A stretch of 64,000 nucleotides of DNA from Dichomitus squalens LYAD-421 SS1. Its lineage: Eukaryota > Basidiomycota > Agaricomycetes > Polyporales > Polyporaceae. The notes beneath the pieces are model-generated. The model did not search any database, had not been told where the DNA came from, and saw only the letters and a program-made list of their open reading frames with translations. This document shows positions 49,201 through 59,764 of this stretch, piece after piece. A program made the position numbers and the translations under genes. Location of the stretch: assembly GCF_000275845.1 (NCBI RefSeq), contig NW_006766883.1, positions 2,067,843 through 2,131,842 of the forward strand. The letters are read 5' to 3'. The stretch's first letter is position 1, and each line of letters starts with the position of its first letter.

Positions 49201-49571
49201 TTCGGAGGGCGTCGTTCCAGTCGCACCGCCCTGCGGAGATCTCTCCGCCCGCGACGATATCGGCGTTTGAGGGCCTGTCGCCCGAGACGCGGCACAAACG
49301 CAAGGTCTCCCTCAGCATGCTCAAGGCGCGTATCGACAGCGAGGTCGCCGCGTCGAGCCATACGCCAAGACCCGTGTCGAGAAGCTCGCGGAGCTTCGCT
49401 TCCTCCCCAGGCAGCAAGCCGGGCGGGCTCCCCGTCGTCGTCGAGCCGCCGTCAGAGTCCTCCAGGCCCCCATCTCGTGTCCACGCCCACCCCGCCAAGC
49501 GGCCGGTCTTCATGGACGAGTCGCACATCTTCTGGTGCCACTCATGTCAGGGCGACCTCGTCGTTCTCTGA
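46279..49571 (+). CDS. Golgin-like long coiled-coil protein
   Basis: The product is roughly 900-950 residues, mostly predicted coiled coil, and resembles fungal golgins (Bug1/GM130 type) that tether vesicles at the Golgi; the assignment is by architecture. The basic N-terminus MSEDDRAAKAARAKALLKKR, joined across intron 1, recalls the GM130 start. A Pro/Ala/Ser-rich linker follows up to about 46.85 kb. Heptad-rich segments follow, with KALVRDQKRAIEALEAEKAS, RVRELEEQIESDDRAERLEE and many more to about 49.1 kb. A Ser/Arg-rich region leads to the final HIFWCHSCQGDLVVL. Several small introns interrupt the first half, including a 72-nt one before FSTVPSTNGVDSSW; the last exon exceeds 1.5 kb. A kinesin-like or myosin-tail identity is unlikely without a motor. 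Confidence 0.7.
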
Positions 49572-50039
49572 GCTCGCTCATTCGCTGGGACGGACATTTC
49601 CACTCTTAGCTACTACACACCCACATCGTCCTGTATCGTTCATGTCGCAGCGCACTCTGAACGATCACATTCTCTCCTTGCTTGCAAATTCACACAAGGC
49701 AGCGGCAGTCAGCTGGTATCGTGAGTTTGAGGCAACGTCAATCACTATAATGTACAGGATAATATAATTAGGAATGCATGGGATGGTGGTGATATAGGCG
49801 GCGTGCGAGCGCACTGCACTGGACACGACGACGCCTGGGCCAGCCACCGAACATTACAGAAACGGTGTACTCTATGTGTATATGTAGCGTGGCGTGGGGG
49901 GGACGGATAATGTCGTATACAAGAACGTGCCAAAGAAGCACAAGGGGGTAGTCCCATGAGAGTCGTGGTCGTAACAAGACGGCGTCGCAGTAGAGATGTA
50001 CAGATATGCCAAATGGAAAAGAAGAGGCCGCCGAGCCGC
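49572..50039. other. Convergent intergenic space
   Basis: About 470 bp between the stop of the golgin-like gene (plus) and the stop of the minus-strand hypothetical gene. It contains 3' untranslated sequence; no feature recognised. Confidence 0.5.
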
Positions 50040-52907
50040 TCAATGGGCGAGACTGATCCGCCTCGTCTTCAATGTCACCAGTTTCTGTTGCAGGTCCTGC
50101 AGGGAAGACGAGAAGCGCGCTCAGCATCGTCGTGCGGTGCGAGAAGAAACAAAGAAAGGCTAGGCCGGGCAGGGAACGCACCTTAACCTCGTCCGGCCTC
50201 AGGGTGCCCTTGCCGCGCTCCTCCTCGAGCCCCTTCTCGATGCTCTCCAGGACCTCGTTCATGAGGTCGCGATAGTCGACGCCGAAGAAGTGCGTGAGCT
50301 TCGCCGCGCGTCGGCGGCGCTGCTGGAACGACGCCTCGGTCGGCGTCGGGGCGATGAGCGCGCTGATCTCGGACGAGAACGAGGCGACGGAGACGCGGGA
50401 GGGGAGCGAGCGGCGCCGCTCCGCCTTGGACGGGGACGCGACCGGGGCGTCGTCGCCGAACATTGGCGTCGCGGGCGCGGGCGACGGTACGTTGTTGTTG
50501 GCGTTGGACGAGCCCGCGGCGTCGAACTGGTAGTCGTACTGCTCGCCCGTAGAATAGAGCTCTCCGTTCCCGGTCAGGTAGTCGTGCAGCTCCGCAAGAG
50601 ATTCCTTGTCGTCCTAGGGATCAAAGTACAGCAGGTGAGCGGGTGGGATTCGTACGACATGCGAAGGGGACGACGACGACGTACCCTGTCTATAATGTCG
50701 CTTAGGGAGTTCAGCGAATGACGGTAGTGGATGTACACCGAGGAAGAGCCCGCCTCAAGGAGCCCGTCGTGAGCGATGAGCGGCCTCGCCGAGCTCGCCG
50801 AGTCGCCCGTGCCCGGACGCTTGCTCTTCTTCGTCTTCGGCGCGTTGCTAGTGGCGAAGCGGAAGGGGGGTGAGGCGGGTGTCTTCGGGGCCGGCTTCGG
50901 CGACGGCTGCCGGTGGAGGTCCCTGACGATGTTGGGGGTAGAGACGGTGGGGGCGCGTGTGTGGTAGAGCGTCTGCGGTGGCGCGACGCCGAACATCTGC
51001 GGGCGGGTGCGAAAATCCACGATCAGCACGCTAGCCGGTGTCGGTAGGGGGAGAGAGGGAGCTAGCGCACTCACTTTTTCCATCTTGATTGCGCGACGGA
51101 CGTTGATCGCCTTCTCGCGCTCGTTGAGGCCCTGCTTGAGCCGGTCGATATCGTCGGACCACGTGCGGGAGAACTCGGCGGCGGAGCTGCTTCTGCGCCT
51201 CCTCATCTTCACCTTGCGGACGTCTGCGTCCTCGGTCGCGTCGAAGGAGGCCAGCGGGGACGGCGCAGGGGGCGGGAGCGGGGTGCCGTCGAGGGGTCCG
51301 AGGACGAGGTCTGGGGGGACGCGGGAGCCAAGGAAGCGATGGAGCTTCGCGAGCTTTTCACGCTTGCGACGGCGCTCTTCCTCGGCGAGCTCGTCGGACG
51401 TCAGGCTTTCCGCGAGCGAGGCCGTGGACGGCGAGAAGGGCTGTCCGCGTCCCCGGCCCACCTTCGGCGTCTCCGCCACCGCGCCTTCCTCGTCTGACAG
51501 GTCTATGAACGATGTCGGCGACCCTGGCGCGGGCCGGGCGAGGGACTGCCGGGAGCTGGCGGTGCTCGCCCGCTCCGATGCATGGTCGTGCTGGGCGGAG
51601 CCGATGTGGATGACGGACGAGCCGGCGGACGTCGTCGACCGGTCGGTGTCGCTCGACAGACGCGTCACGAACGAGAACTCGTCCGGGCTGAGCGGGGCAG
51701 AATGGCGGCGGTGCGCGGCGAGGGAGACGTACCGGGTACCGTCCGGCGGGGGCCAGACGATGGCGCCGAAGGCGTCGTGCACGGGCGTGTTGGCGACATC
51801 TTCTGACAGCGAATTGACAGGTCTGTGATGCCTGCGCTTCGCATTCAAATTCAGCGCCAACGGCACTGGGACGGGCAAGCACCCGTTGGGCACCTCGACC
51901 TCCTGGCCCGGCTCGAGCGCGACGGGCGAGACCCCGGGGGGCTGGCCGAACACCTGGGCGAGCTTGCGGGTGGTCCGGATGCGCTCGGCGCGCTCCTTGG
52001 GGGTTAGAGCGTTGGAGGAGGAGAAAACTGGGTCGGCGAGATCGACGTGGTCTGCGGGATAGGCCGACATGGGGCTCGACTTCTTTGTGCGAACGGGGGA
52101 GGACCTGTGTGAGGAGCGCGAGCGATGGCTGAAATCAGGCTTCGGAGCTGTGGGAATGGGCGGTTTGTCGTATCCAGTCGAAGGAGGGATGATAGGTGCC
52201 AAACGGGGTTTCGTCGATCCGGACTGCGAAGAGGGTGTTGATGACGCACGGACGGGGGACTTGACATGGCTGATCTCGCCGCTGCGGCGAGATGTAGAAC
52301 TAGGCTGATCTGTGAGCGAACGCTGGGTTGTGGAGGGTATACCAATGTACTGAGAGTCGAGGGCGCGGGGAGAGAGCGTGGGAGATGCGAGGTCGATGAA
52401 GGATTCGCGATCGGGAGTCATGGAGGAGGACCTGCCGTGCGGTGGAGACGAAGGATATGAAGGAATGTCGAAGGAGTGGTTATTAGAGGAGGAGGGATAT
52501 ATGGTAGAGGAGATGCTGATGCGGGGCTCGGTGGAGAGAGAAGAAGGTGGCTCGTGCGAGGATTCGGAGGGAGGAGAGAGGCTCGGCCAAGAACGAGAAC
52601 CAGAAGCAGCCATGGCGGACTGATGGCGCGCGTGGGAAAGCTGGCTGCTAGGTGATGGGCCTCCGTGCGCTGCAACGGGATTGGCCCAACCGCGCATGCC
52701 TGTATCCGAACTGGGCCCCGTCCGCGGCCGCGGGGTTCGCATCGACTGCCGCCGTGTCCGTCCATCCTGCGCGGTCCGCTCAGACGTGTACACTCCCTTG
52801 CGCCCTGTTGATGAGCTGGATGGCGACGCCGCCGTCGTTGCAGACTGCATCACCCCCGCACCGCCCAGAACGCTGCTGAAACCCGCACGACCCGTTTGAG
52901 CTGCCAT
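50040..52907 (-). CDS. Large disordered hypothetical protein (downstream member of TGATG pair)
   Basis: I do not recognise the family. The first exon starts with MAAQTGRAGFSSVLGGAGVM and is Ser/Pro/Arg-rich. Downstream are three similar short basic helices: TTRKLAQVFGQPP, KLAKLHRFLGSRVPPDLVLG and RRAAKLTHFFGVDYRDLMNE. The last is the best-ordered part and is followed by VLESIEKGLEEERGKGTLRP, a likely helical C-terminal domain. An RFVTRLS/WPPPDG-rich middle and several SPTSFIDLSDEE-like acidic patches separate them. Introns near 51.0, 50.65 and 50.1 kb keep frame. The last exon encodes DLQQKLVTLKTRRISLAH. Its start overlaps the stop of the upstream gene. A scaffold or polarity protein would fit the composition, but that is a guess. 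Confidence 0.72.
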
Positions 52908-54095
52908 CAGCCCAGATCCGCCGCGTCCCACTCCGCCATCGCCATCTCCAGGTCCGTCGCCTTCGGGTCCGTCTGCAACAGCAAGCCCAAGCGGCGATCA
53001 GTCAGTCCTCTGCTACCCGCACGGAAACGAACGCATCTATGGAAACCACCTACTCTTCACGGCCGCCGAGATTGGCGAGCTGGGCACGCTCGCGCTCCCC
53101 GACGCCTTCATCAGCTCCCCGGCCGTCCGCACCCCCCTGTCCAGCATCCGTCTGTACCGCGACGACAGGTCCTCGCTCCCCCCGCCCCCCTTCTTCAAGT
53201 TCGTGCTGCTCCCGCTGCTCCGCATGTCGATGTCCGCGTCGCTCATCCGCCGCGAGCTGCGCACGCTCGCGTCCGCGACCGCGACCGAGAACCTACTGCC
53301 CGCCGACGACCCCTTCGCCTTCCCGAGCTTCGTGATCTTCTGCAGCCCCGACAGGTACCGGTTCTGTCGCGACGACCGCGGCCCGGACACGTCCGCCGGC
53401 GCCGTGGGCAACATCTCAGGCGAAGACGGCAACGACGCCAGAGGAGAAGCGGGGGAGCCCGAGTCGGCCTGGTCAGCGTCGCGGGGCGACCACGGCGCGG
53501 TCAGTCCCACCGCTTCCTTAAATTTAATGTCATACTCGTCGCCCTGCCCCTCCAGCGACGCCCGCCGTGTCAAGGTGGACAGAAGCGTGTCTCCCCGCAG
53601 GAAGTTGGACAGGCGCGGCGACCTGACCGCTGGGGCGCCCAGGGAGTTCCGGTATGGCGACGACAGCGGTGTGTTCGGGAACGACGCAAGATTGGGGTAT
53701 TCCCCGCTCGTCGCAGGTGAGGAGGGGGTCGACCGCGGCGGCCTGCCCTTCCGGCTGCTCGGCCGCGGTGGAGGATGGAGGCCTCCGGGCGCGGCGTCGG
53801 ACTGGTACGTCGGGGACGATACTGGGAAGAATACGCAGCTGTCAGTCTGGACTGGTACATACGCACATGCGTGCGTGTGCCGAGATCTCATAATGTGACA
53901 TTCAGGATGGCATCCAGACGCACCTGAAGTCCGTCCCACATCAGAATCCAGTGCGGCATTTAACACTTGAGGCTCGACAATAAATCTCGTCTTCGTTGAC
54001 TCCGGAGACAGAGGTGAGGAGGCTATGTGCAATACATCATCGACAGGTCCCGCGTTCAGCCCGCTTCTCCCGATGGATTCTCCTTCCACGGTCAT
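52907..54095 (-). CDS. Disordered hypothetical protein (upstream member of TGATG pair)
   Basis: Unrecognised. Three exons (54095-53924, 53821-53061, 52972-52907) give 332 residues. It opens MTVEGESIGRSGLNAGPVDD. A Pro/Ser-rich stretch follows, then RSPRLSNFLRGDTLLSTLTR and DEYDIKFKEAVGLTAPW, RYLSGLQKITKLGKAKG, and YRRMLDRGVRTAGELMKAS. The last exon adds TDPKATDLEMAMAEWDAADL and a stop. I accept that exon because almost every codon ends in G or C, like the rest of the gene, and it forms a sensible acidic helix. The donor for this junction is weak (GTGAAG). A better donor (GTAGGT) 7 nt downstream would instead fuse this gene to the next one. The stop TGA shares its A with the ATG of the following gene. 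Confidence 0.6.
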
Positions 54096-55745
54096 TATCG
54101 TGTGCGTCACAGGTCGTGATAGAAACGTAGGAAGCAAGCAAGAAGCACCAAGTGAGACGAGGAGGTACCGTGAAGATCACAGCGTGTGCGTGAGGGAAGA
54201 AAGGCGTCAGTTGCGCCCTCGGGGAACTGGAGGTAGATTATCGGTCAGGTTGTGCGACGCCGCCCAGGCACCCCACTAGAAGAGGTTCACGAGAAGGCTT
54301 GTGTGTATGTATGTGTGCACCGCCCCGAAGCCCAAGGACGGCTGACCAAATGAGACGTCGCGAACGCGTTGAGGGTGGAACCGAGACAGGTTCTTGCGAG
54401 CTGACACCTATCAGGAGCTGCGTACGCCCGTGGGATGAGCACAAGACCGACTGAGACAATATGCGGGGCTGTGGCTGAAACGCCGCGTCTGAGCTGAGTC
54501 GCGGCGACCCGGGGAGTCGAAGGCAAGAGGGGCAAACGGGAAACGGCCGTGGCCCGTTTCACGGAGAGTATAAATCGATGAGCCCTCGCCCAGAGTCTGC
54601 GAGTACTTAGCAGGAAGCAGAGCCCCGGTGCGTAATGGGTGGCAGGATGGCTCAATGTCGGCGGCGGGCCCGGCGCGCCGCTGGATCCGCGCCTCTCGGA
54701 CTCGGAACGGGGCTGTCGTTGTGACAACCGCGGGCGGCCGTGGGAGCCGCCCCCGACCTCGAGGCAGCTTCTGTCCGATCCCGGTTATCGATCCTCCCGT
54801 GAACATATTGGATCTCTGCGCGATCCCGTCAGATGGCCAAAACCCTAATAATTTCTATTCCATCTTCCCCACTGCTCCCGATCAGCCATCTCCAATGTAC
54901 CTTCTTGCGCTGCACGCTCGTCTTCTAAGTGCTCCTTCATCGCTGTTCTCGCTTTCCTCACCGGGTGCAGTGGCACGCCAAGAAGAGAATGCGCCTGAGC
55001 GAGTCGCCGGACTCTGATCCCGCACGTCAATCAACACGCCACTCTAGCGGGGCAGGAGAAATAACACGATGCCGTAGATAGCTTGACAGCTCGACAAGCG
55101 CCCTCACTTCAGATCAGTCGCTGAGCTTAACATGTTATCAAACCAACTCCTCCCACCACATGTGCCTGACAAACCTTGATTGTGGCGCCGGGTCCGCTCC
55201 GAGTAAGTACATAGGAGGTACGCTTACCAGTGACAGAACATAGCAGGGACCTACATGCCAATAATGTCTCGCGACTCCTTTGCTGCAGCTTAGGTCTCGA
55301 CAGCGTCCGACGCCTTCAAGCTTCTATCCCACGCTGTTTACACCACGACTCCCGCATGCATCCCTGCACGCATTTTTGTACGTGTCGGCTGTTCTCATCA
55401 CGTCAGAGAGGGGGACACGAGGCTAGAAAGAACCCGCTGCGGTCACCGGAGAAAACCAATTGCAGCATCGGTATACGACACCCGACTCACCACACGAGAC
55501 CCGTGCGGAACAACACGGCAAGACATCCTTCAAAAGCACCTCATTTGATTCTGATGAAGTCGGTGCAATTGCCAAGAGAACCGAGTAAACGTACAATACG
55601 ACAGCAGGATAGAGTATATGCAATACAAGATGCCGAAGGGACAGACTGAGACGGGGGATGACGGTTGTGACAGACTCGACAAGCAAAGACGGGGAGGATG
55701 CGGATAAGCGAACCCAATTGTCCATGGAGATATACGGGCTATGTA
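54096..55745. other. Promoter and spacer between two minus-strand genes
   Basis: About 1.65 kb. The left part should hold the promoter of the TGATG gene pair. A TATAAA on the plus strand near 54569 precedes frames of up to 130 codons on the plus strand (from about 54628) that I cannot assign. The right part should include the 3' end of the SMP-domain gene. No repeat or RNA gene recognised. Confidence 0.4.
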
Positions 55746-58700
55746 CTACGCCGCCGCCCGCAGTCGACGCGGCGGGAGGGCAGGCGGTGGTCCGCGGCCG
55801 CTAGGAGGAGGACTTGACGGATGCGATGGCGTGGGTGTGACTAATGCAGACGACGGCGGCGGCGAAGAAAGATCCTGCTCGCTGCGATCAAGTGAGCCGG
55901 ACTCTTCTGGAGATGGTGTCGATGGATCTGCGCCAGATAAGTCACCGCTGGCACTTCCGTCCCGGTCCTGGGCGGTCGATGGCGGGGTGAGCGAAGCGCG
56001 TTTCTCCCTGTCCTTCGAGGCGATCGATTGCAAGGCGGCAGATGCCCGCGACATCGAATTCAAAGACGGAGATGCGTCTAAATCAGGTGAACGCGCGACT
56101 TCAGGCTTGCTATGTACGGTCGTCGAGGCGGCACGGGGAGGAAGGGGAGGAGGTACCGGTCGCGGCGGCTGCGGTGATGCCAATGGCGCACCCTCATCTC
56201 CCTCCGATATCGATGGCGGCGCAGAGTCCTGATCACGACCCGTAAAGCCTGTTTGAGATACAGGTGCTGGCTCGCTCCGTGTGGATGTTGTGGAATCAGA
56301 TGCGGGATTCTTCCACAAACGGTATACGCTTTGCAACGGCGCCTTCTTCGGCTCCTGCGGGACCGGTGGTGGCGGCGGCGCGTAGCCCATCGACATAACC
56401 TCCCCGCGATGGCTCGCGTGTATGCCCGGGATGGACATTGTCTTGGGGGGAGGAGGTTGTGTGTGTATCGTCGATGGCGGTCGTTGGTCCTCCACAGGAG
56501 GAACGCCAAATACTTGACTGGCGCTATGGTGAGATGAAGCCGAGACCTGAGAATCTGTTCTCTCCAGCGCAGTGAGAGCCTCATCATGTGCGCTCACACC
56601 CAGTTTCGACGCGCCTGTGGACGCAGGAGAGATGTCACCAGGTGCATTGTCGGACGAGGCGCTCTCCGCTCTATGCTTGCCCTTCGCGCTGGGCGGCACA
56701 GGGATGGGGTCTGCAGCACCGTTGCTTCTTGAGGCGTGCTCCTGGACGGGTGCGCGCTCTCTCTCCCGCCTTGTCTCCACCGCAGCGCGGACTTCAGCGT
56801 AGCTCGGCCTGACCGTCGAGGTTCGGCTATCCGGACGGCGCTGGTCTCCGTGGCCCGCGTCGGGGACCTCGTCCGCCGAAGCCGCCGATTGCCCGGAGCC
56901 ATTGCTTCCCATGGTGTCCCGTCGGAAGTTTCCCCAGCTGACACCCCATTTGCGCATCGTCTCCTTGGCCGTGTTGCTGAGCGCTTGCTTGTCACCAGCA
57001 CGAGACTTGAGCGTCTGCAGGAACGTGGTAGCTGGGCCAGTAGACTGCTGGCGAGGAGAGCTTCCACTGGCAGGGCTCTTCGGTCGGTAGTTGGAAGTCT
57101 GTGAGTCTGACGCATCGTCTGAAATGTCGCCTGCATGTGAGGAGGAGAGTGAAGCAGCACGAGACGACGCAGACCGAGAATGCTGTGAAGGGGAACGACG
57201 TTCACGAGGTGTAGGGGACAGGAATTGCGCTTCGTCGGCGTCATCGGGCTGCAATTGAGTGTCATCATGAGGCTCCGACGTCTTGTCAAAGTTCGGCAAG
57301 CTTGAGCGGCGCGGCGCGACAACATCTGATCCGAGGGTCCTTCCTCTCGAGACGTATTCCTCTGGGAGAGGCGCACTGGTCAAGGCCACCGTAGGCGTAT
57401 CTGTCCCGTCTTGCCCGTTCGAAAGCCGTGGGCGCCGCCTTGCATCGGGAGAGGTACCGGGGATAGCGGTGGGTGCAATGTCTACAGTGGTGGCCCGGGC
57501 CATGGGGGATGCATCTGGCGGAGATGTGCTCGTAGCCGTATGCTCGACTTCCTCCGCTGAGTGTGAACGGTGAACAGGCGGTCGCTGGGTCTCTGCCGCA
57601 TCTAGTTTAGACGTTTCAGATGATGGTGCAGATGTCGCACTTGTCCCGTCTGTCGACGTAGGTTGCTCGTTGCTGAGGGTTGAGGCCTGCTCTGAACGGG
57701 ATGCATCTGCCCAAATGCCACCACGGTGCTGATACTGGGAACTCTCAAAGAAGGAGATGTCGTCCATGTTGGGCAGCACGACGGACTCGTTAATCTGCAT
57801 GATACTTCCGATCAGCAATCCATGCCTAGTGGGGCAACTGGCAGACAACGATGGAACTCACTACTTCTCTGACCTTCGACTCAATTGTACTCAGGATCAT
57901 GCTCCATGTGATTTGACGGTCGCTCACGACAGGCTCCACGTCCATGACGATCTTAGGCATCTGGGTGAAGGCGTACCAGATACGGCTACTTGGCGGTCGC
58001 TTGACCTTGACGAGCAGGTTCCCTTCAATCTCCCGTACGACCAGAGCCAGAACGAGCTTGACGACGTAGGTCTTGAATCGCGCACCCAGATTGATCGTCG
58101 CCGTGGCCTCCACGGTAATCCGTACCTCGCCTTTGTACGCCACATGTACTTCTAACGAGGCGTCTCCCTCCTTCGTGAGCTCCTTGAGCATAGGCTTGCT
58201 GAGCGTCGGTGCCCTGTTACCGACACTGACCTCCCGGACCTTGATGTCAGTGAGGAATGTAGGCCGCTTCACCTTCGAGATCTTCTTCATGAGCCTCCCG
58301 ATGATGTACGACTCCAGAGTCTGCGTCCGGTAGTAGCTGAAGAATATCCGACCGAGAAGCGCGTTCAGCCACCGCATAGGGATGACATCCGGCTGCTCGT
58401 CCAGCGTCGCGACTAGGTGGGACATATCCTCGGGTTGGTAGACGGGCTTCAGCGGCTCCAGCGTCGAGCTGTTCGCGGGGTTGTCCGACGCGTGCACCAG
58501 CGCGAGGTACCAATCCTCCATCTCCACCGCCGACCGGACGAACACGAACCACGGCGTCGACGCGTCCAACGCCTGCTCCCTCGCCTCGTCCCGGGCCTTC
58601 TCCGCCTCCGCCAGCTTCTCCCGCACCCGCTGCTTCTGCCGCGGGCCCCCGCCCTTCTCCTCCACGACCTCCTCGACGTCCTCCCCGCCCAGCTGCATCT

Positions 58701-59274
58701 CCCGTGTCACGCTCGGCATCCCCCTCCCCACGACCGCCTCAGTCTTCGGCTTGAGGCAGATCGCGTTCCGCTTCGCGAACAGCTCGCCGTCCGGCAGGCC
58801 CTCGGGGAAGACGACGACGTCGTGGCCGCTCAGCTCGATCGCCGCCTCGCACTCGGTCATGCTCTCGTCCTCGTACAGGTAGAGCACCTTGCCCTTGAGC
58901 GCGACGTACCAGGTGTCCTTCGGCCGAGACCGCTTCGGGTCCTTCGAGCGCGCGTCCAGGAAGCCCCTCACCATGTCCACGTACGAAGCGTCCGTAGGCG
59001 ACTCTTCGAAGGTCCGGCGCACGGTGAGCCAGCCTTTGCGGACTCTGGGGGTGTCATTGAGCTCGGTCGGGGACGGGGCAGAGGTGGTGGATGGGTCATC
59101 GGCGTTCTCGTCCGCCTGCGATTGCTCGAGCTCGCGTTTCTTGAGCTTGTCAGGATCAGGGTCTCCAACGGGAACCGAGGTGTAGATGGTGTAAAAGATA
59201 GCACCGAATATGACGAGCGGGAGGAATGTAATGCCGCCTAGCACATACGCATAGAGGAGGGCTTTCAGGGACAT
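55746..59274 (-). CDS. ER-anchored PH/SMP lipid-transfer protein (TEX2/Nvj2-like)
   Basis: SMP-domain proteins carry glycerolipids or ceramide between the ER and other membranes at contact sites; Nvj2 and TEX2 share this domain order. Residues about 4-32 ([20 protein letters not shown]...) are an ER membrane anchor. A PH-like domain follows, with [30 protein letters not shown] and [20 protein letters not shown]. The SMP domain spans about 58.4-57.75 kb, with [51 protein letters not shown] and [17 protein letters not shown] single intron leads to [17 protein letters not shown], the end of the SMP unit. A 660-residue Ser/Pro-rich tail follows, ending in proline motifs ([24 protein letters not shown]). 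Start is the ATG before SLKALLYAY. Confidence 0.85.
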
Positions 59275-59764
59275 CTGGTTGTGGGACTGCCTGGCGCGCC
59301 GGTAAGATGAGGAGACGACCGAGACAGGATTCAAACGCACGTTTATGTAGGATCAGCGAGCTCTGTGCCGAGCCCGATGGTGAGCGTAGAGCATGGAATA
59401 CGTGGTCGTGGCGCCGGGGCTCGTGTTAGGTAGCCACACGCGGTGAGGTCACCGCATACAGCCATCAACCAGGCACGTGCGTACTGCCCGGTTGGGAGGG
59501 CGAACGGGCGCATCCCGCTCAGCCTGCGCGCGCGACTTCGCATCGGACGCAATTCTGATATGTCGCGTGCTCACAGATAGCATTGCCAGATACCCGAATA
59601 CATATGTGCGCAGGTGGTAGAATGAGAGACAGCGAGGGTCATGTACATGAAGCAGACGGAATAAGGATGCGTCGAATGCGAAATATGCAAGTAGATGATG
59701 CAGGGGTGGGAATGCGGCGTATCGCCATATGTAATGCTCGCGACGACGGGGATGTACCAACGTT
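59275..59764. other. Intergenic, promoter of the SMP-domain gene
   Basis: About 490 bp between the start of the SMP-domain gene and the stop of the next minus-strand gene. Contains no convincing open frame. Confidence 0.45.

Noticed and set aside
51007..51828. Plus-strand frame of 273 codons opposite the large hypothetical protein
   Set aside because: The minus-strand frame is spliced consistently and has typical low-complexity coding; the plus-strand frame is Arg/Ser-rich shadow sequence without homology.
54569..55017. Plus-strand TATAAA followed by a 129-codon frame
   Set aside because: The frame is Arg/Pro-rich without recognisable features, and a lone TATA box is weak evidence.
58417..59241. 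Plus-strand 274-codon frame opposite the PH/SMP gene
   Set aside because: Extremely Arg/Leu-rich, directly antisense to conserved PH and SMP blocks.
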